From: a virus
DNA: 46,294 bases
Strand: one strand, 5' to 3'
Virus record (IMG/VR): IMGVR_UViG_3300042319_000694
Span: 1 to 46,294 of that record
The notes under the pieces are model-generated. The model was given only the letters and a program-made list of their open reading frames with translations. It was not told the origin of the DNA and ran no database searches. This document shows, piece by piece, positions 7,014 to 15,335 of the stretch. The position numbers were made by a program, and so were the translations under genes. Positions within the stretch are counted from its first letter, which is position 1. Each line of letters begins with the position of its first letter.

Positions 7014-7610
7014 TTAATTTCCTTTGCGTGGATCTGGTTTGCCAGCATTTGACATTGGGCTCATAGATCCAGCTTTGTCTGTTTTTTGCTTGGGTATTTT
7101 GTATTCAGCAGCGAATCCATCTTTGGTCCTCTGCTTGGCTGTTTTGCTTAAATCTTTTAGAAACCCTTTGTTGAAATCATCACCAAAGTAATCTTTGTGT
7201 TTGATTTTTCCTGCGCCCTTGTCCATGTCCTGTTCGTCTAACATAGCTTCACCGCTGGGTTCGTTGTCCAACAACACTTGATCTGCTTCTGTAGGTTCAC
7301 CACTGTTTCTCACACGGAAACAGCTTTCGTCCATGCCCATGGCTTTGACGTGTGTCTCTATTTCCGGTGGTGTGATGGGATATTCGCAGATCACTTCATA
7401 TATAGTAACCTGCATGTTTTCTTTGCCTGGAAAATCCAATGGCAACTTTTGTATAGGTGTAGTTGACAGCTTTTCAAAGGCCATGACCTTGCAGCTGTCT
7501 AAGCGTGACTTTAGTGCTTCTTGAAATTTTTCAGGAACGTCGCCCGCAACTTTGATCTTGAAGCTGTAAATTTTTTTGTTTTCGACGAGATATTCTTTAA
7601 AAGTTTTCAT
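7014..7610 (-). CDS. Putative internal head/core protein with capsid-targeting-like N-terminus
   Basis: 198 residues beginning MKTFKEYLVE. This closely resembles the capsid-targeting sequence of T4 internal proteins (MKTYQEFIAE), which directs proteins into the prohead and is removed by the gp21 protease after a hydrophobic-X-Glu site; here LVE (8-10) fits. A compact alpha/beta domain follows (about 15-95, with TPIQKLPLDFPGKENMQV) and then a charged, probably disordered C-terminus (about 110-198). ATAAATA lies 5 nt before ATG with no Shine-Dalgarno. It sits between gp16 and the acidic protein. Family function unknown; head localisation is inferred from the N-terminus. Confidence 0.65.
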   Translation of the reverse strand: MKTFKEYLVENKKIYSFKIKVAGDVPEKFQEALKSRLDSCKVMAFEKLSTTPIQKLPLDFPGKENMQVTIYEVICEYPITPPEIETHVKAMGMDESCFRVRNSGEPTEADQVLLDNEPSGEAMLDEQDMDKGAGKIKHKDYFGDDFNKGFLKDLSKTAKQRTKDGFAAEYKIPKQKTDKAGSMSPMSNAGKPDPRKGN

Positions 7611-7615
7611 ATGTG

Positions 7616-7622
7616 TATTTAT
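7616..7622 (-). promoter_or_regulatory. Late promoter box, 5 nt before ATG
   Basis: Minus strand CATAAATA-CACAT-ATG, overlapping the stop codon of gp16 (7619-7621). It starts the three-gene unit 7610-5615. Confidence 0.72.
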
Positions 7623-8089
7623 GCTTTTCCGCTTAATTTTTTCAGCAGTTCGTTGCGATCTGTGATCACATAACCCTGCCCGTTTATTACGTTGTTGGGA
7701 TCTACTCCAGCATCGTTGTCTATTTTTAGTTTTTTCAGCTGTAGATCCACAGCTTTGAGTTTTTTTTCTATCTTGTTGCTTTTAGCAGTAATAGCGTTAC
7801 CCATCATTGAGCTAGCTACTTCAAATATCCGACCCGAATATCTTACTTCTACATTCATGCCAAGATCCATGAGATCATCGTATGCTTGTTCGGCTTTTTT
7901 AGCAAGATTATCTAGTTCTTGTTCATCGAGATTTTCTAGTTCTTGTATATGTGGCAGTGTTTGTACTATCTTTTGCACTGCTTGATACTGATCCTCAAGA
8001 CTATTGATTTCTTCATGCACGGGCGGAGGAGGTGCTGCAGGCTCAGCTTGAGATTCCAAATCAAATAGTTCTTCTAATTTTTTAGTCAT
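7619..8089 (-). CDS. 16: Terminase small subunit gp16-like
   Basis: 156 residues from ATG at 8089 (MTKKLEELFDLE). A longer reading from 8137 adds 16 residues inside the gp4 gene and is disfavoured. Layout matches gp16: a Pro/Ala/Glu linker (about 15-28), then two long helices (NSLEDQYQAVQKIVQTL; QAYDDLMDLGMNVEVRYSG - FEVASSMMGNAITAKSNKI) typical of the oligomerising helical core, then a small C-terminal tail. gp16 forms rings that help gp17 initiate packaging. It lies directly downstream of gp4 and three genes upstream of gp17. Confidence 0.75.
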   Translation of the reverse strand: MTKKLEELFDLESQAEPAAPPPPVHEEINSLEDQYQAVQKIVQTLPHIQELENLDEQELDNLAKKAEQAYDDLMDLGMNVEVRYSGRIFEVASSMMGNAITAKSNKIEKKLKAVDLQLKKLKIDNDAGVDPNNVINGQGYVITDRNELLKKLSGKA

Positions 8090-8096
8090 ATCATAC

Positions 8097-8537
8097 TTAT
8101 CTGCGTTTGGTGCCTTGATGAAAAATATCACCTTCATTGACCACTCTAAACCTAATGCCCTGCTGTTTACACCAAGCCGTGGCAGCTTCCCACTTGGCCA
8201 TATTTTTAATATACTGTTCTTGATTATATCTGCTTTTGCCCACGGATTCTCGTAGAGTTTGACTTTGTGGTTTAACTTCGACTACTTCTGCATGCTTCTT
8301 GCCAGTTTTATCTTTGTAGACCACAAAGAAATCAGGCACGTATATTGTATATTTGCCTGTCATGGGATCTCTATAGGGTATCTGGATGCTTTCACTGGCC
8401 CAATTTTCAACACCTTGATGCTCGTCTAGCATACGCATGAACACAAACTCCCATGAACTACGAGCCAATGGTGTTTTCTTTCCTACGTATTTGGCAGGGT
8501 TTTTCATTTCAAATCGTCCCTGTGCGAATTTAGGCAT
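8097..8537 (-). CDS. 4: Head completion nuclease gp4 (gp50)
   Basis: 146 residues, matching T4 gp4 (150 aa) in length and motif order: SSWEFVFMRMLDE (about 27-39) aligns with RSNWEKFFFEWLDK of T4, then ASESIQIPYRDP, then the PD-(D/E)xK-type active site VPDFF (D near 69) and EVKP (E and K near 87-89), then GIRFRVVNE. gp4 closes the filled head before tail joining and is a predicted nuclease. The start overlaps the stop of the 121-aa gene by one base (TAATG). Confidence 0.88.
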   Translation of the reverse strand: MPKFAQGRFEMKNPAKYVGKKTPLARSSWEFVFMRMLDEHQGVENWASESIQIPYRDPMTGKYTIYVPDFFVVYKDKTGKKHAEVVEVKPQSQTLRESVGKSRYNQEQYIKNMAKWEAATAWCKQQGIRFRVVNEGDIFHQGTKRR

Positions 8538-8902
8538 TAGGCAGCTATGTTTCTTATTTGATTGGGTTTTACATCGCTGGTTTTATAGCCTAGCAGTGAT
8601 GTGGGCACACGATTGTTGTTGAGTATTTCAGCAACTATCTGGCTTAGAGAAACTCCTGGAAAGTTTTTCAATGTGTCTAGTATTTGAAAAATAGGTGTAC
8701 CGTCGATTTTGGCCTGCCGTAGAACAACAGATGCCGAAGTAGAAGCAGCATCTAGATCAAATCCAGCCTGTTGAAAAAAGCTCACTGCGGCTGTGACATC
8801 ATTGGAAGGAAACTCTAGGGCAGCTTCGCCGTAGTTTTCAAAATACAACTTGGTAGAAGCTGCACTGTCTTCGATAGTTTGTGCTGGTAAATTAGTGGCC
8901 AT
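8537..8902 (-). CDS. Small conserved virion-associated protein, 121 aa
   Basis: A mostly helical protein of a family recurrent in T4-like cyanophages and marine phages (start TKLYFENYGEAALEFPSNDV; VSFFQQAGFD; FQILDTLKNFPGVSLSQIVAEIL; end KPNQIRNI). No tested function known to me. Strong GGAGG Shine-Dalgarno, lying in the end of the upstream gp48/54-like gene. Its position between the tail-tube/baseplate gene and gp4 suggests a neck or baseplate role (inference). Confidence 0.7.
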   Translation of the reverse strand: MATNLPAQTIEDSAASTKLYFENYGEAALEFPSNDVTAAVSFFQQAGFDLDAASTSASVVLRQAKIDGTPIFQILDTLKNFPGVSLSQIVAEILNNNRVPTSLLGYKTSDVKPNQIRNIAA

Positions 8903-8905
8903 ATG

Positions 8906-10003
8906 TTAGTCTGGACCTCCTACTAAATTGCGTTGGACAGCCTTGGTAGTGGTTTCTGTACTGGCGCTCTTGGGGAAAATAGCACCTATCACCCCACCAA
9001 TTCGTTGAGCCGCCGCTGTGATATTACCAGGATTACTGAGAATATTGATGGCTTCACTAGCCAACTGATCTTTGCTGAGACTTTTGAGATTCTTATAGGT
9101 ATTAAAGGTTTTGGCTAATGTACCTATGAATCCCCCTGGGGTATTAAAGGCTGCACCTGACCCAACATCTCCAAAAATTTGTTCTAGGCCGTCTAATACT
9201 CCGCCCTCCCCAGTAAGAGTTGAAACTCCACCGCCGGCAACACTTAACGGGCTTGGTACAGTGTCATAGTGTAGTGTAGCAAATCCTTTAGGTGTACCAA
9301 CACTTACATTACCAGTGGTATACTTAACTGCTTCGTATTCTAGAGTCATTTGACTTTCATTAAATTCTGATGCACTATAATCCATGCTGCCATGATTCCA
9401 ACTTTTAATTTTAGGATTAACAAGCGTGTAGCCTACAAACCGTCTACGGCTCATGGTATAGATCGTCACTGAATTAAAAAAATTATTTTCGGTTCTGTCG
9501 TTGTCTAGCCCGTATCTAAAACTGTCGCTCTTGGTGCTGGTCGGTCTAAGATGATTTGGTTTATAAGCAGCATCTGGATTATGTCGATCTCCTACATAAT
9601 ATCCATAGTATAAGGCCCACATGGCATTGATCACAGCATTACTGTCGTCATGCATGCTGATAGATATTGGTTCGTAATTTATCTGTTTATATAGTATCTT
9701 TTTGCGGTTGTATTGATTCTTAGTTACAGAATCAAAATTAAATTTCGGAAGCTCTGCACTTTTTACCAACAGCCCAGCTTCGTTGCCATGTTTGGCTGTG
9801 AACGGACTCATTCCTCTTACTGCATTGTTTATATCAAACTGAACATAGTAAAGAAACTTGGTTTTAGGGCTGAGTCTAAGATTATTGTCAACGAACAATC
9901 TCGTAGCGTGACGATAATTGCTTAGTTGACCTTTAGGCTTGGTTACTCCTTCAACTATGCCGGAGCCAAACTCTGATAGGTATCTTATGAATTTATTTGC
10001 CAT
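8906..10003 (-). CDS. Baseplate-tail tube junction protein, gp48/gp54-like
   Basis: 365 residues. The central part (about 50-240) has the tail-tube fold signature shared by gp19, gp48 and gp54: LSPKTKFLYYVQFDIN, LLVKSAELPKFNF, YEPISISMHDDSNAVINAMW, FFNSVTIYTMSRRRFVGYTL, KSWNHGSMDYSASEFNESQM and ending in LEYEAVKY. The C-terminal third is Gly/Ala/Ser-rich with helices. gp48 and gp54 start tube polymerisation on the baseplate; the gene is next to gp19. I cannot decide between gp48 and gp54 by eye. Late box 5 nt before ATG, no Shine-Dalgarno. Confidence 0.65.
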   Translation of the reverse strand: MANKFIRYLSEFGSGIVEGVTKPKGQLSNYRHATRLFVDNNLRLSPKTKFLYYVQFDINNAVRGMSPFTAKHGNEAGLLVKSAELPKFNFDSVTKNQYNRKKILYKQINYEPISISMHDDSNAVINAMWALYYGYYVGDRHNPDAAYKPNHLRPTSTKSDSFRYGLDNDRTENNFFNSVTIYTMSRRRFVGYTLVNPKIKSWNHGSMDYSASEFNESQMTLEYEAVKYTTGNVSVGTPKGFATLHYDTVPSPLSVAGGGVSTLTGEGGVLDGLEQIFGDVGSGAAFNTPGGFIGTLAKTFNTYKNLKSLSKDQLASEAINILSNPGNITAAAQRIGGVIGAIFPKSASTETTTKAVQRNLVGGPD

Positions 10004-10008
10004 ACAAA

Positions 10009-10015
10009 TATTTAT
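10009..10015 (-). promoter_or_regulatory. Late promoter box, 5 nt before ATG
   Basis: Minus strand CATAAATA-TTTGT-ATG, lying immediately past the terminator 10021-10052. It drives the unit gp48/54-like, 121-aa protein, gp4 and gp16. Confidence 0.75.
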
Positions 10016-10020
10016 GCCAC

Positions 10021-10052
10021 AAAAAAAGCCCGATTTTTAGTCGGGCTTTTTT
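10021..10052 (-). terminator. Intrinsic terminator after gp19 (symmetrical)
   Basis: A run of A, then AGCCCGA - 7 nt - TCGGGCT, then a run of T. Read on the minus strand it follows the gp19 stop (10064) with a GC stem and long U tract; its symmetry would also let it work on the plus strand. Confidence 0.93.
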
Positions 10053-10063
10053 GAAGATTATAA

Positions 10064-10714
10064 TTAACCTTGTGCTGTAGAAGCGCCTGTAGTAGCTGCG
10101 CCAATAGTTCTGCCTACTGCTGCTCCAATACCACCTATTGGGCTTACTGCTGTTGAACCAGCTGCAAACTGTGCTAGATTATCATAGGCAATGGTCAATG
10201 CCACTGTCATATGTTCATTGGTTGAGTAGTTAGCATCACCGTAGTCTGCGTTCTGAACAAAACAACCATATAGTTCGAAGGTTTCAAGGGTGTTTGGTAC
10301 TAGAGCACCATTACCGCCATCTAACACTTCAATACGCATGGTAAATTTGTAGTCAATACCCGAACGTGCAGAAGCCTGTTCCATGAAATCAAACTGTTTC
10401 TGGATCTGCTGGCCTACCATTTTCTGTACCTGACCGCTGGCATCATCACGCAATGTTAGCGTGACGTTTTCAAGAGTGTATTTTCCAGCAAGTTTGACCT
10501 TAGAGTTATAAACGTCCAGAGTCATTTCTTCAAATGCTACTTTAGGTCTAGTAACGTCCTGTACCTGTTTGGTGAGTTCTGTTGCTGCGGCAACTCCAAA
10601 TCCCAACAGTGTAACTCTGAAGCGGTATTTTAACTTGGGCATCAACAGCACCTGAGTGCTGCCTGCCGCATTAGTTGTTGGAATACCAATGTTGTTAAGC
10701 GATGTAATTGCCAT
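10064..10714 (-). CDS. 19: Tail tube protein gp19
   Basis: 216 residues (T4 gp19 163 aa). Contains tail-tube features: LKYRFRVTLLGF near the N-terminus, VTRPKVAFEEMTLDVYNSKV, YTLENVTLTLRDDASGQV, QKQFDFMEQ, and ETFELYGCFVQNADYGDANYSTNEHMTVALTIAYDN, the usual beta-sandwich end of gp19. It polymerises into the inner tube through which DNA is ejected. The last about 25 residues are Gly/Ala/Thr-rich and look flexible. Starts 3 bases downstream of the gp18 stop with an AGGAG Shine-Dalgarno, as in the T4 18-19 order. Confidence 0.92.
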   Translation of the reverse strand: MAITSLNNIGIPTTNAAGSTQVLLMPKLKYRFRVTLLGFGVAAATELTKQVQDVTRPKVAFEEMTLDVYNSKVKLAGKYTLENVTLTLRDDASGQVQKMVGQQIQKQFDFMEQASARSGIDYKFTMRIEVLDGGNGALVPNTLETFELYGCFVQNADYGDANYSTNEHMTVALTIAYDNLAQFAAGSTAVSPIGGIGAAVGRTIGAATTGASTAQG

Positions 10715-10716
10715 TT

Positions 10717-13700
10717 TTAAATTTCTCCTGTGTTCTTGATACGCAATGGAATGTAAATGAACTCAATGGCTTTCACTGGCTCTATAGCGATATCAACGTA
10801 AAGTTCGTTGCGATCGATACGAGACGGAGTGTTATTGCTTTCATCACACACAACCGCAAAGTCGTAGATTGCTCTCAAGCCTACTAATTCAAGCAATAGG
10901 CTTTCTGCCGCTTGTTTGATTTCGTCTCTAGTAATCTTATCGTTTGGTTCAAAAAGATATGGACGAGCCAACTTGTTCAACTGACTACGTAGATATACTA
11001 CTAAACGTGCCACGTTAATACGATCTAATGCTGATGCATTTCTTGCACGAGTCTTTTGACCATACGCTACTAAGCCAACACCATTGAAGAACGGAATCGG
11101 ATTGATCTTCAAGTCATACAATGTATCACGTTGTCCTTCGTTCAGCGCAACTGTTTGGAATTCACCTGTAGCTGCATCAATATATCCCACTGCTGTGGCA
11201 TTAGTAATACCACCGCGTCGTGTTCCTGCTGGTGCAAACCACGGGAAGCTAACATTGTCGCTGAGTGCGATAGTTTTTAGCATCATGTGACTTGCTGGAA
11301 CCACTGCATTTGACCCGCTAAGATCAGTAGTAAATCCGTTTGGATAATATGTAGCCAAGTATTCGTCATAGGTTACAATACCGTCATCGCCGTTATCTGT
11401 AACTAATTCTGCATTAGTACCCCAGTTGTTTAATGATGTAGCATCTGCGGCTAATCTCAACGGAGTGTCGCCTACCACAAACGCAGTAATACCACGGTCA
11501 ATGTTTAGATTAACTAGGTTGCTCATAGTTTCTGGATATCCTGGGCAAGCGATGATGTTGAAGTTACGTCTTTCTTCATCACGGATCTCTTGACTTGTGT
11601 CAATCACTGCTTTCAACGCCTGTGTTACCACTTTGCGCTGTGCCTTACGACCGAAGCTGCCTGACCCGTCTTCGTTGTTGCCGGAAGCAGTGACCCAACG
11701 ATCTGGGAAGTAAGTCTCCATGCCATATCCTGCACCACTAACAAAGGCTGATCCTGCTATTTGTGCGTCACCGGTTCTTGGGTTATCTCCAGCTGTGTCG
11801 ATGTAGTTGTTGCGATATTGCTTGACGTTTCCGCCACTGCGTCTTAGGTTCCATAGCAACATACCTTTTGGATATAGTGCTGGATCCGGAGCATCTGGAT
11901 CTAAGAAGTTGTGAGTGATCAAATCTTCAATAGTCGATTGACTTGAACTTGTGCCTGAAGTATTCCAACGAGCATCTGCAAACAACACACCTTCTTCAGT
12001 GGTTTGATCTGTTTTGTCTACTAATTCCCAACGTAGTGTAACATCACCGATGTCTGACAGATTGTTGTTATATCTATAGATAGTTGGATAATTTTCTAAA
12101 TCTGCTGTACTAATCCACAGATCCCCAGTGACAGTAACTCCTGACACATATGGGTTGCTGGCAGCTACTATTGGTAGATACCCAGTTCTTAGTGTGGCTG
12201 TGGCAACTTCACCGTATGGTGCTGTGCTGTGTCTATATCCTACAAATGTGTTACCGTTGTGGATCATAATATCCACATCTGCAAAGTTAGGATTATACCA
12301 AAGTTGTTCATCAGTTGGCTCATTCAACGGAGCATCTGGACTGGCCGCAAATCTTGGATCATCTGAAGCCAATGGTTTGTAACCTGATACTAGATAATCG
12401 TCTGCAGCACCAGTAGCAAGGTCTTCTGCACCTAGTACTATACTACCTAATGATATGTTGTAGAAGTTTTCTGTGCCTTCTCTGGTTTTGATATTGTATG
12501 GAGTAAACAGTTTGGCTAACGGTGTACCTGTGCTGTCTGTTAATCTAAAATCACCACCGTCGTTGTGTGTGATAACTAATCTGCTTTGAGTGGTTGAAAC
12601 CGCTACCACTGACGCTTCGATATTTGTAAATCCAGCTGCGTTGATAGCTGCTGCAAGTTTATCTGCGTCTGTGTTGTCACCAGTTGGCGCATTTGCTCCG
12701 CTAGGATTACCAGTGCTCAGAGTAATGGTCTTAGCTGTGTCTAGGGCTAACTGACCTACTATACTTTCAGCAAGGGTAAACACTGTTGTAGCACCAGCAG
12801 TAAATGTACCGCTCTTGATAATATTGCTGGTTATGCTGGTACCTTGACCAGGTGATATATTTCTGTACCACACACGGAATTCAGCTGTGTTAGGTGTTGC
12901 ATCAAAACCGCTGTTTTCTTGTGCATTGCTCTGCACAAACAATGTTTCTGTGCCGATGTTAGACCCGCCGCCGCTGCGATCTAGATAATAAAGTGCAGCA
13001 TTGGTAGATGCATAGATCGGAGCTTCTGAGGACACCCATGATGATGTTGCCGAACTCCACTGCTTGGCTCTCCATCTAGCTCCTCTGTTTGGCTCTGTGG
13101 TTTTAATCCACACAGAACCTGTAGGGTATCCTTCTACTGTGGTTGTGTTGTCACTGCGTTTGAACGCAGGTACATCTGTATGCGGTGTCTGTTGTAGTGC
13201 AGGACTGACATATTCACCCATTGTAATACCGATTGTGCTCCACGATGCTGTGCCGTTGTCTAGGTATATTCTACCATCTGCACCAGTTGAGTCAATTGCG
13301 CCATCAGCTGCTGAAGTACCATCGGAATAAATGTATAACTTGTTGGCTAATACTTTTGCAGTTACACCTGTGATATTGGCCGAGTTAATGTTAGCTGCTG
13401 TTGTAGCTAAATTTCCAGCCGCAATTGATTGACTGTTAACAAACAAGGTACCTGACTGTGTACCTACATATGTCGAACTAACCGCTACCGGCCAGCTGGC
13501 TTTCCATGCGTTAGATCCAAGCAGCACCCACTCACCTGCATCTACTTGTGTGCCGCCGCCTGCAACGAGACCGTTGCCAGCAGACTTGTAATAGATTCTT
13601 GCAAGATCTTCTGCTGCACCGTAGGAAGTGTCACCTTCTACAGTGCGGAATACAACTGCGTAATCGCCAATCTGTCCCACAGCAGTTTTAGGAGCATTAG

Positions 13701-14244
13701 TTGTTTCAATTTTGCTTGGGAAATCTGCGTCTGTTAGCACCAACGGTGTTTTGCTAGTAAATTTCTGGCCGCCGGCGGTAGAACCAGCGGCGCTGTTCCA
13801 CTCTTGGATACCCCAAGTTGTGGCCTGTGTGTCAATCCACCATTTGCCGTTTACTGGATTTGCTCCCGGGGCGTCGACTGATGATGCAAGTTGGTCTAGG
13901 TCTACATCAGCGCGAACAATAAATGCTGCGTTACTGACACCTAGCAAGCTATAGGCTGCTAGTAGACCATATTCGTTGCGCTCCGAGCCGTGGATAGGAG
14001 TTGAACTCGCTGTCTGCTCAAAGAACGGAACTCCAAACAGATCTGTAAGATCTCTCTGGCTGGTAACTTTAAATGCCACGCCGGCATTTGCTTTGGTTGT
14101 TGCTGAAGCTGTGTTTGTACCAGCTCCGTTTGTTTTATCTTGGGCTGTTGCTACGACAATAAGAGGAACTGTACCAGGTTCTGCTGGTGTATAAAAACTC
14201 TCGTCGATTACCGTAACTTGTACGCCTGGTGATGTTAGTGCCAT
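10717..14244 (-). CDS. 18: Tail sheath protein gp18, with a very large insertion
   Basis: 1175 residues versus 659 in T4. The N-terminal sheath segment (MALTSPGVQVTVIDESFYT; VPLIVVATAQDKT; FKVTSQRDLTDLFG; EYGLLAAYSLLGVSNAAFIVRADVD) and the C-terminal polymerisation domain (about 790-1175, with RRNFNIIACPGYPE, LNIDRGITAFVVGD, SALDRINVARLVVYLR and a final VKAIEFIYIPLRI) are typical. Between them about 650 residues of beta-rich, Trp/Ser/Thr/Gly-rich modules (GKWWIDTQATTWGIQEW, GSVWIKTTEPNRGARW) probably decorate the outer sheath surface. The sheath contracts to drive the tube into the host. An AGGAG Shine-Dalgarno and a CTAAATA late box precede it. Confidence 0.93.
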   Translation of the reverse strand: MALTSPGVQVTVIDESFYTPAEPGTVPLIVVATAQDKTNGAGTNTASATTKANAGVAFKVTSQRDLTDLFGVPFFEQTASSTPIHGSERNEYGLLAAYSLLGVSNAAFIVRADVDLDQLASSVDAPGANPVNGKWWIDTQATTWGIQEWNSAAGSTAGGQKFTSKTPLVLTDADFPSKIETTNAPKTAVGQIGDYAVVFRTVEGDTSYGAAEDLARIYYKSAGNGLVAGGGTQVDAGEWVLLGSNAWKASWPVAVSSTYVGTQSGTLFVNSQSIAAGNLATTAANINSANITGVTAKVLANKLYIYSDGTSAADGAIDSTGADGRIYLDNGTASWSTIGITMGEYVSPALQQTPHTDVPAFKRSDNTTTVEGYPTGSVWIKTTEPNRGARWRAKQWSSATSSWVSSEAPIYASTNAALYYLDRSGGGSNIGTETLFVQSNAQENSGFDATPNTAEFRVWYRNISPGQGTSITSNIIKSGTFTAGATTVFTLAESIVGQLALDTAKTITLSTGNPSGANAPTGDNTDADKLAAAINAAGFTNIEASVVAVSTTQSRLVITHNDGGDFRLTDSTGTPLAKLFTPYNIKTREGTENFYNISLGSIVLGAEDLATGAADDYLVSGYKPLASDDPRFAASPDAPLNEPTDEQLWYNPNFADVDIMIHNGNTFVGYRHSTAPYGEVATATLRTGYLPIVAASNPYVSGVTVTGDLWISTADLENYPTIYRYNNNLSDIGDVTLRWELVDKTDQTTEEGVLFADARWNTSGTSSSQSTIEDLITHNFLDPDAPDPALYPKGMLLWNLRRSGGNVKQYRNNYIDTAGDNPRTGDAQIAGSAFVSGAGYGMETYFPDRWVTASGNNEDGSGSFGRKAQRKVVTQALKAVIDTSQEIRDEERRNFNIIACPGYPETMSNLVNLNIDRGITAFVVGDTPLRLAADATSLNNWGTNAELVTDNGDDGIVTYDEYLATYYPNGFTTDLSGSNAVVPASHMMLKTIALSDNVSFPWFAPAGTRRGGITNATAVGYIDAATGEFQTVALNEGQRDTLYDLKINPIPFFNGVGLVAYGQKTRARNASALDRINVARLVVYLRSQLNKLARPYLFEPNDKITRDEIKQAAESLLLELVGLRAIYDFAVVCDESNNTPSRIDRNELYVDIAIEPVKAIEFIYIPLRIKNTGEI

Positions 14245-14277
14245 ATCGCCTATTCTCCTGGTAATAGTTGCTCATAA

Positions 14278-14284
14278 TATTTAG
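14278..14284 (-). promoter_or_regulatory. Late promoter box of gene 18 (CTAAATA class with leader)
   Basis: Minus strand GCTAAATA, 33 nt before the gp18 ATG; the leader contains CAGGAGAAT as Shine-Dalgarno. This contrasts with the boxes placed 5 nt before ATG. Confidence 0.6.
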
Positions 14285-14337
14285 CATTCTATTCCAAAAA
14301 CAGCGAGTTAGGCGCATAACAAAAGGGGTCAAAAAGG

Positions 14338-14344
14338 GTAAATA
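14338..14344 (+). promoter_or_regulatory. Late-type box before the HNH/zinc-ribbon gene
   Basis: Plus strand GGTAAATA-CCAA-ATG: a GTAAATA box 4 nt before the ATG at 14349, resembling the minus-strand leaderless architecture. An AAAAGGG just upstream could instead act as Shine-Dalgarno for a longer transcript. Confidence 0.45.
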
Positions 14345-14348
14345 CCAA

Positions 14349-14687
14349 ATGCGACCACTCTGCAAGGCCTGCGCACAGCGCCCTAGAGCCATTAATTACT
14401 ACAAAGACACTCGTGCCTATTATAGAACACTGTGTGAAATCTGTCTGTCACACGGTGCAGGTGCGCATAATCCTCGTTGGCAACGTGCAGGATACAAACT
14501 CAAGACAGTGTGTGAAAAATGTGGATGCCGATCTCAACACGCAGAGGTATTTCGTGTGTTCCACATAGATGAAAATCTCAACAACTGCAGACCCAACAAC
14601 CTCAAAACTATATGCTTGAACTGTGCCGCTGTGTTAGGCAAAGAGGGCATCACTTGGAGGCAAGGCGATCTTGTGGCCGACTACTAG
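14349..14687 (+). CDS. Zinc-ribbon/HNH-endonuclease-like protein
   Basis: 112 residues from ATG at 14349; an upstream ATG at 14268 adds 27 residues across the gp18 leader and is disfavoured. Four Cys pairs are visible: CKAC (5-8), CEIC (29-32), CEKC (55-58) and CLNC (89-92). The HNH-like core is FHIDENLNNCRPNNLKTIC (71-89), with H72, N83 and N84. The family is common in marine T4-like phages. It may be a free-standing HNH nuclease or only a DNA-binding zinc protein; whether it cleaves is unknown. It lies on the strand opposite its neighbours, between gp18 and the gp1 kinase, and its last 54 bases overlap the end of that kinase gene. Confidence 0.75.
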   Translation: MRPLCKACAQRPRAINYYKDTRAYYRTLCEICLSHGAGAHNPRWQRAGYKLKTVCEKCGCRSQHAEVFRVFHIDENLNNCRPNNLKTICLNCAAVLGKEGITWRQGDLVADY

Positions 14688-15290
14688 ATTCGCACTCTGT
14701 TCATAAAGCTCGTCGATAGAGCCGTTGTTATCAATAATGCTGTCAAAATCATTGCCTAACCATGCCCATTCCGATGCATGTATTTTTCGCATCTTCATAG
14801 CATTAAGACCTACGTTGTTGCCTTGATTAGCACTGATAGCATCTGCATACCAGTCGGGCAAATCGCCACGCTGCACCCAAACAATTTGTCCGCCTGCATC
14901 TTTAATTGATTTAATTTCGTTGGGGAATCTGCAGTCTGAAATAACTATATGGTCTTTGCTGGTGCGTAGTTTGTTTTCTAATGAAGCGATCCATATGTCG
15001 TCGTGAAATGATCTACGACAGACTTCTGTGCCCCAATATTGTAGAACCCACCTAGGAGTTAGTGTAGGCATATCTAGGCGTTCGGCCCACCAAGGATCTA
15101 CCTGTTCTCGCCATTCACGAGCCTGTGCTGTACGTCCTTCCAGCATGGTTCTATCCCAACCAAACACACTGGCCACTGCGTCTTTGAGTGTTGAAGCAAA
15201 ACTTTCTCTGCGAAATTCGTGAAAATTAACTAGATAATCGGCTACAGTGTCTTTGCCTGAGCCTATGAAACCGCATACACCTATGATCAT
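14634..15290 (-). CDS. 1: Deoxynucleoside monophosphate kinase, gp1-like
   Basis: 218 residues. N-terminal P-loop GFIGSGKDT (7-15), then ADYLVNFHEFRRESFASTLKD as in T4 gp1 dNMP kinase and its marine phage relatives, LQYWGTEVCRRSFHDDIW (about 84-101) and the DCRFPNEI segment near 118-125. It phosphorylates dNMPs (in T4: dTMP, dGMP and hydroxymethyl-dCMP) to raise dNTP supply. AAAGGGG Shine-Dalgarno. It follows gp13 and probably shares its late promoter, which is odd for a nucleotide-metabolism gene. The C-terminus converges with and overlaps the HNH-like gene by 54 nt. Confidence 0.88.
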   Translation of the reverse strand: MIIGVCGFIGSGKDTVADYLVNFHEFRRESFASTLKDAVASVFGWDRTMLEGRTAQAREWREQVDPWWAERLDMPTLTPRWVLQYWGTEVCRRSFHDDIWIASLENKLRTSKDHIVISDCRFPNEIKSIKDAGGQIVWVQRGDLPDWYADAISANQGNNVGLNAMKMRKIHASEWAWLGNDFDSIIDNNGSIDELYEQSANLVVGHKIALPPSDALFA

Positions 15291-15335
15291 AAATTGTCCC
15301 CTTTAGAACAATTATAATATAGATTAGTTATAAGG

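Noticed and set aside
8090-8137. Extended gp16 start at 8137
   Set aside because: The extra 16 residues overlap the conserved end of gp4, and ATG at 8089 gives a typical gp16-like N-terminus.
14268-14348. Longer N-terminus for the HNH-like protein (extra 27 residues)
   Set aside because: It runs across the gp18 leader and late box, and the extension is not zinc-ribbon-like; ATG at 14349 gives the expected family start.
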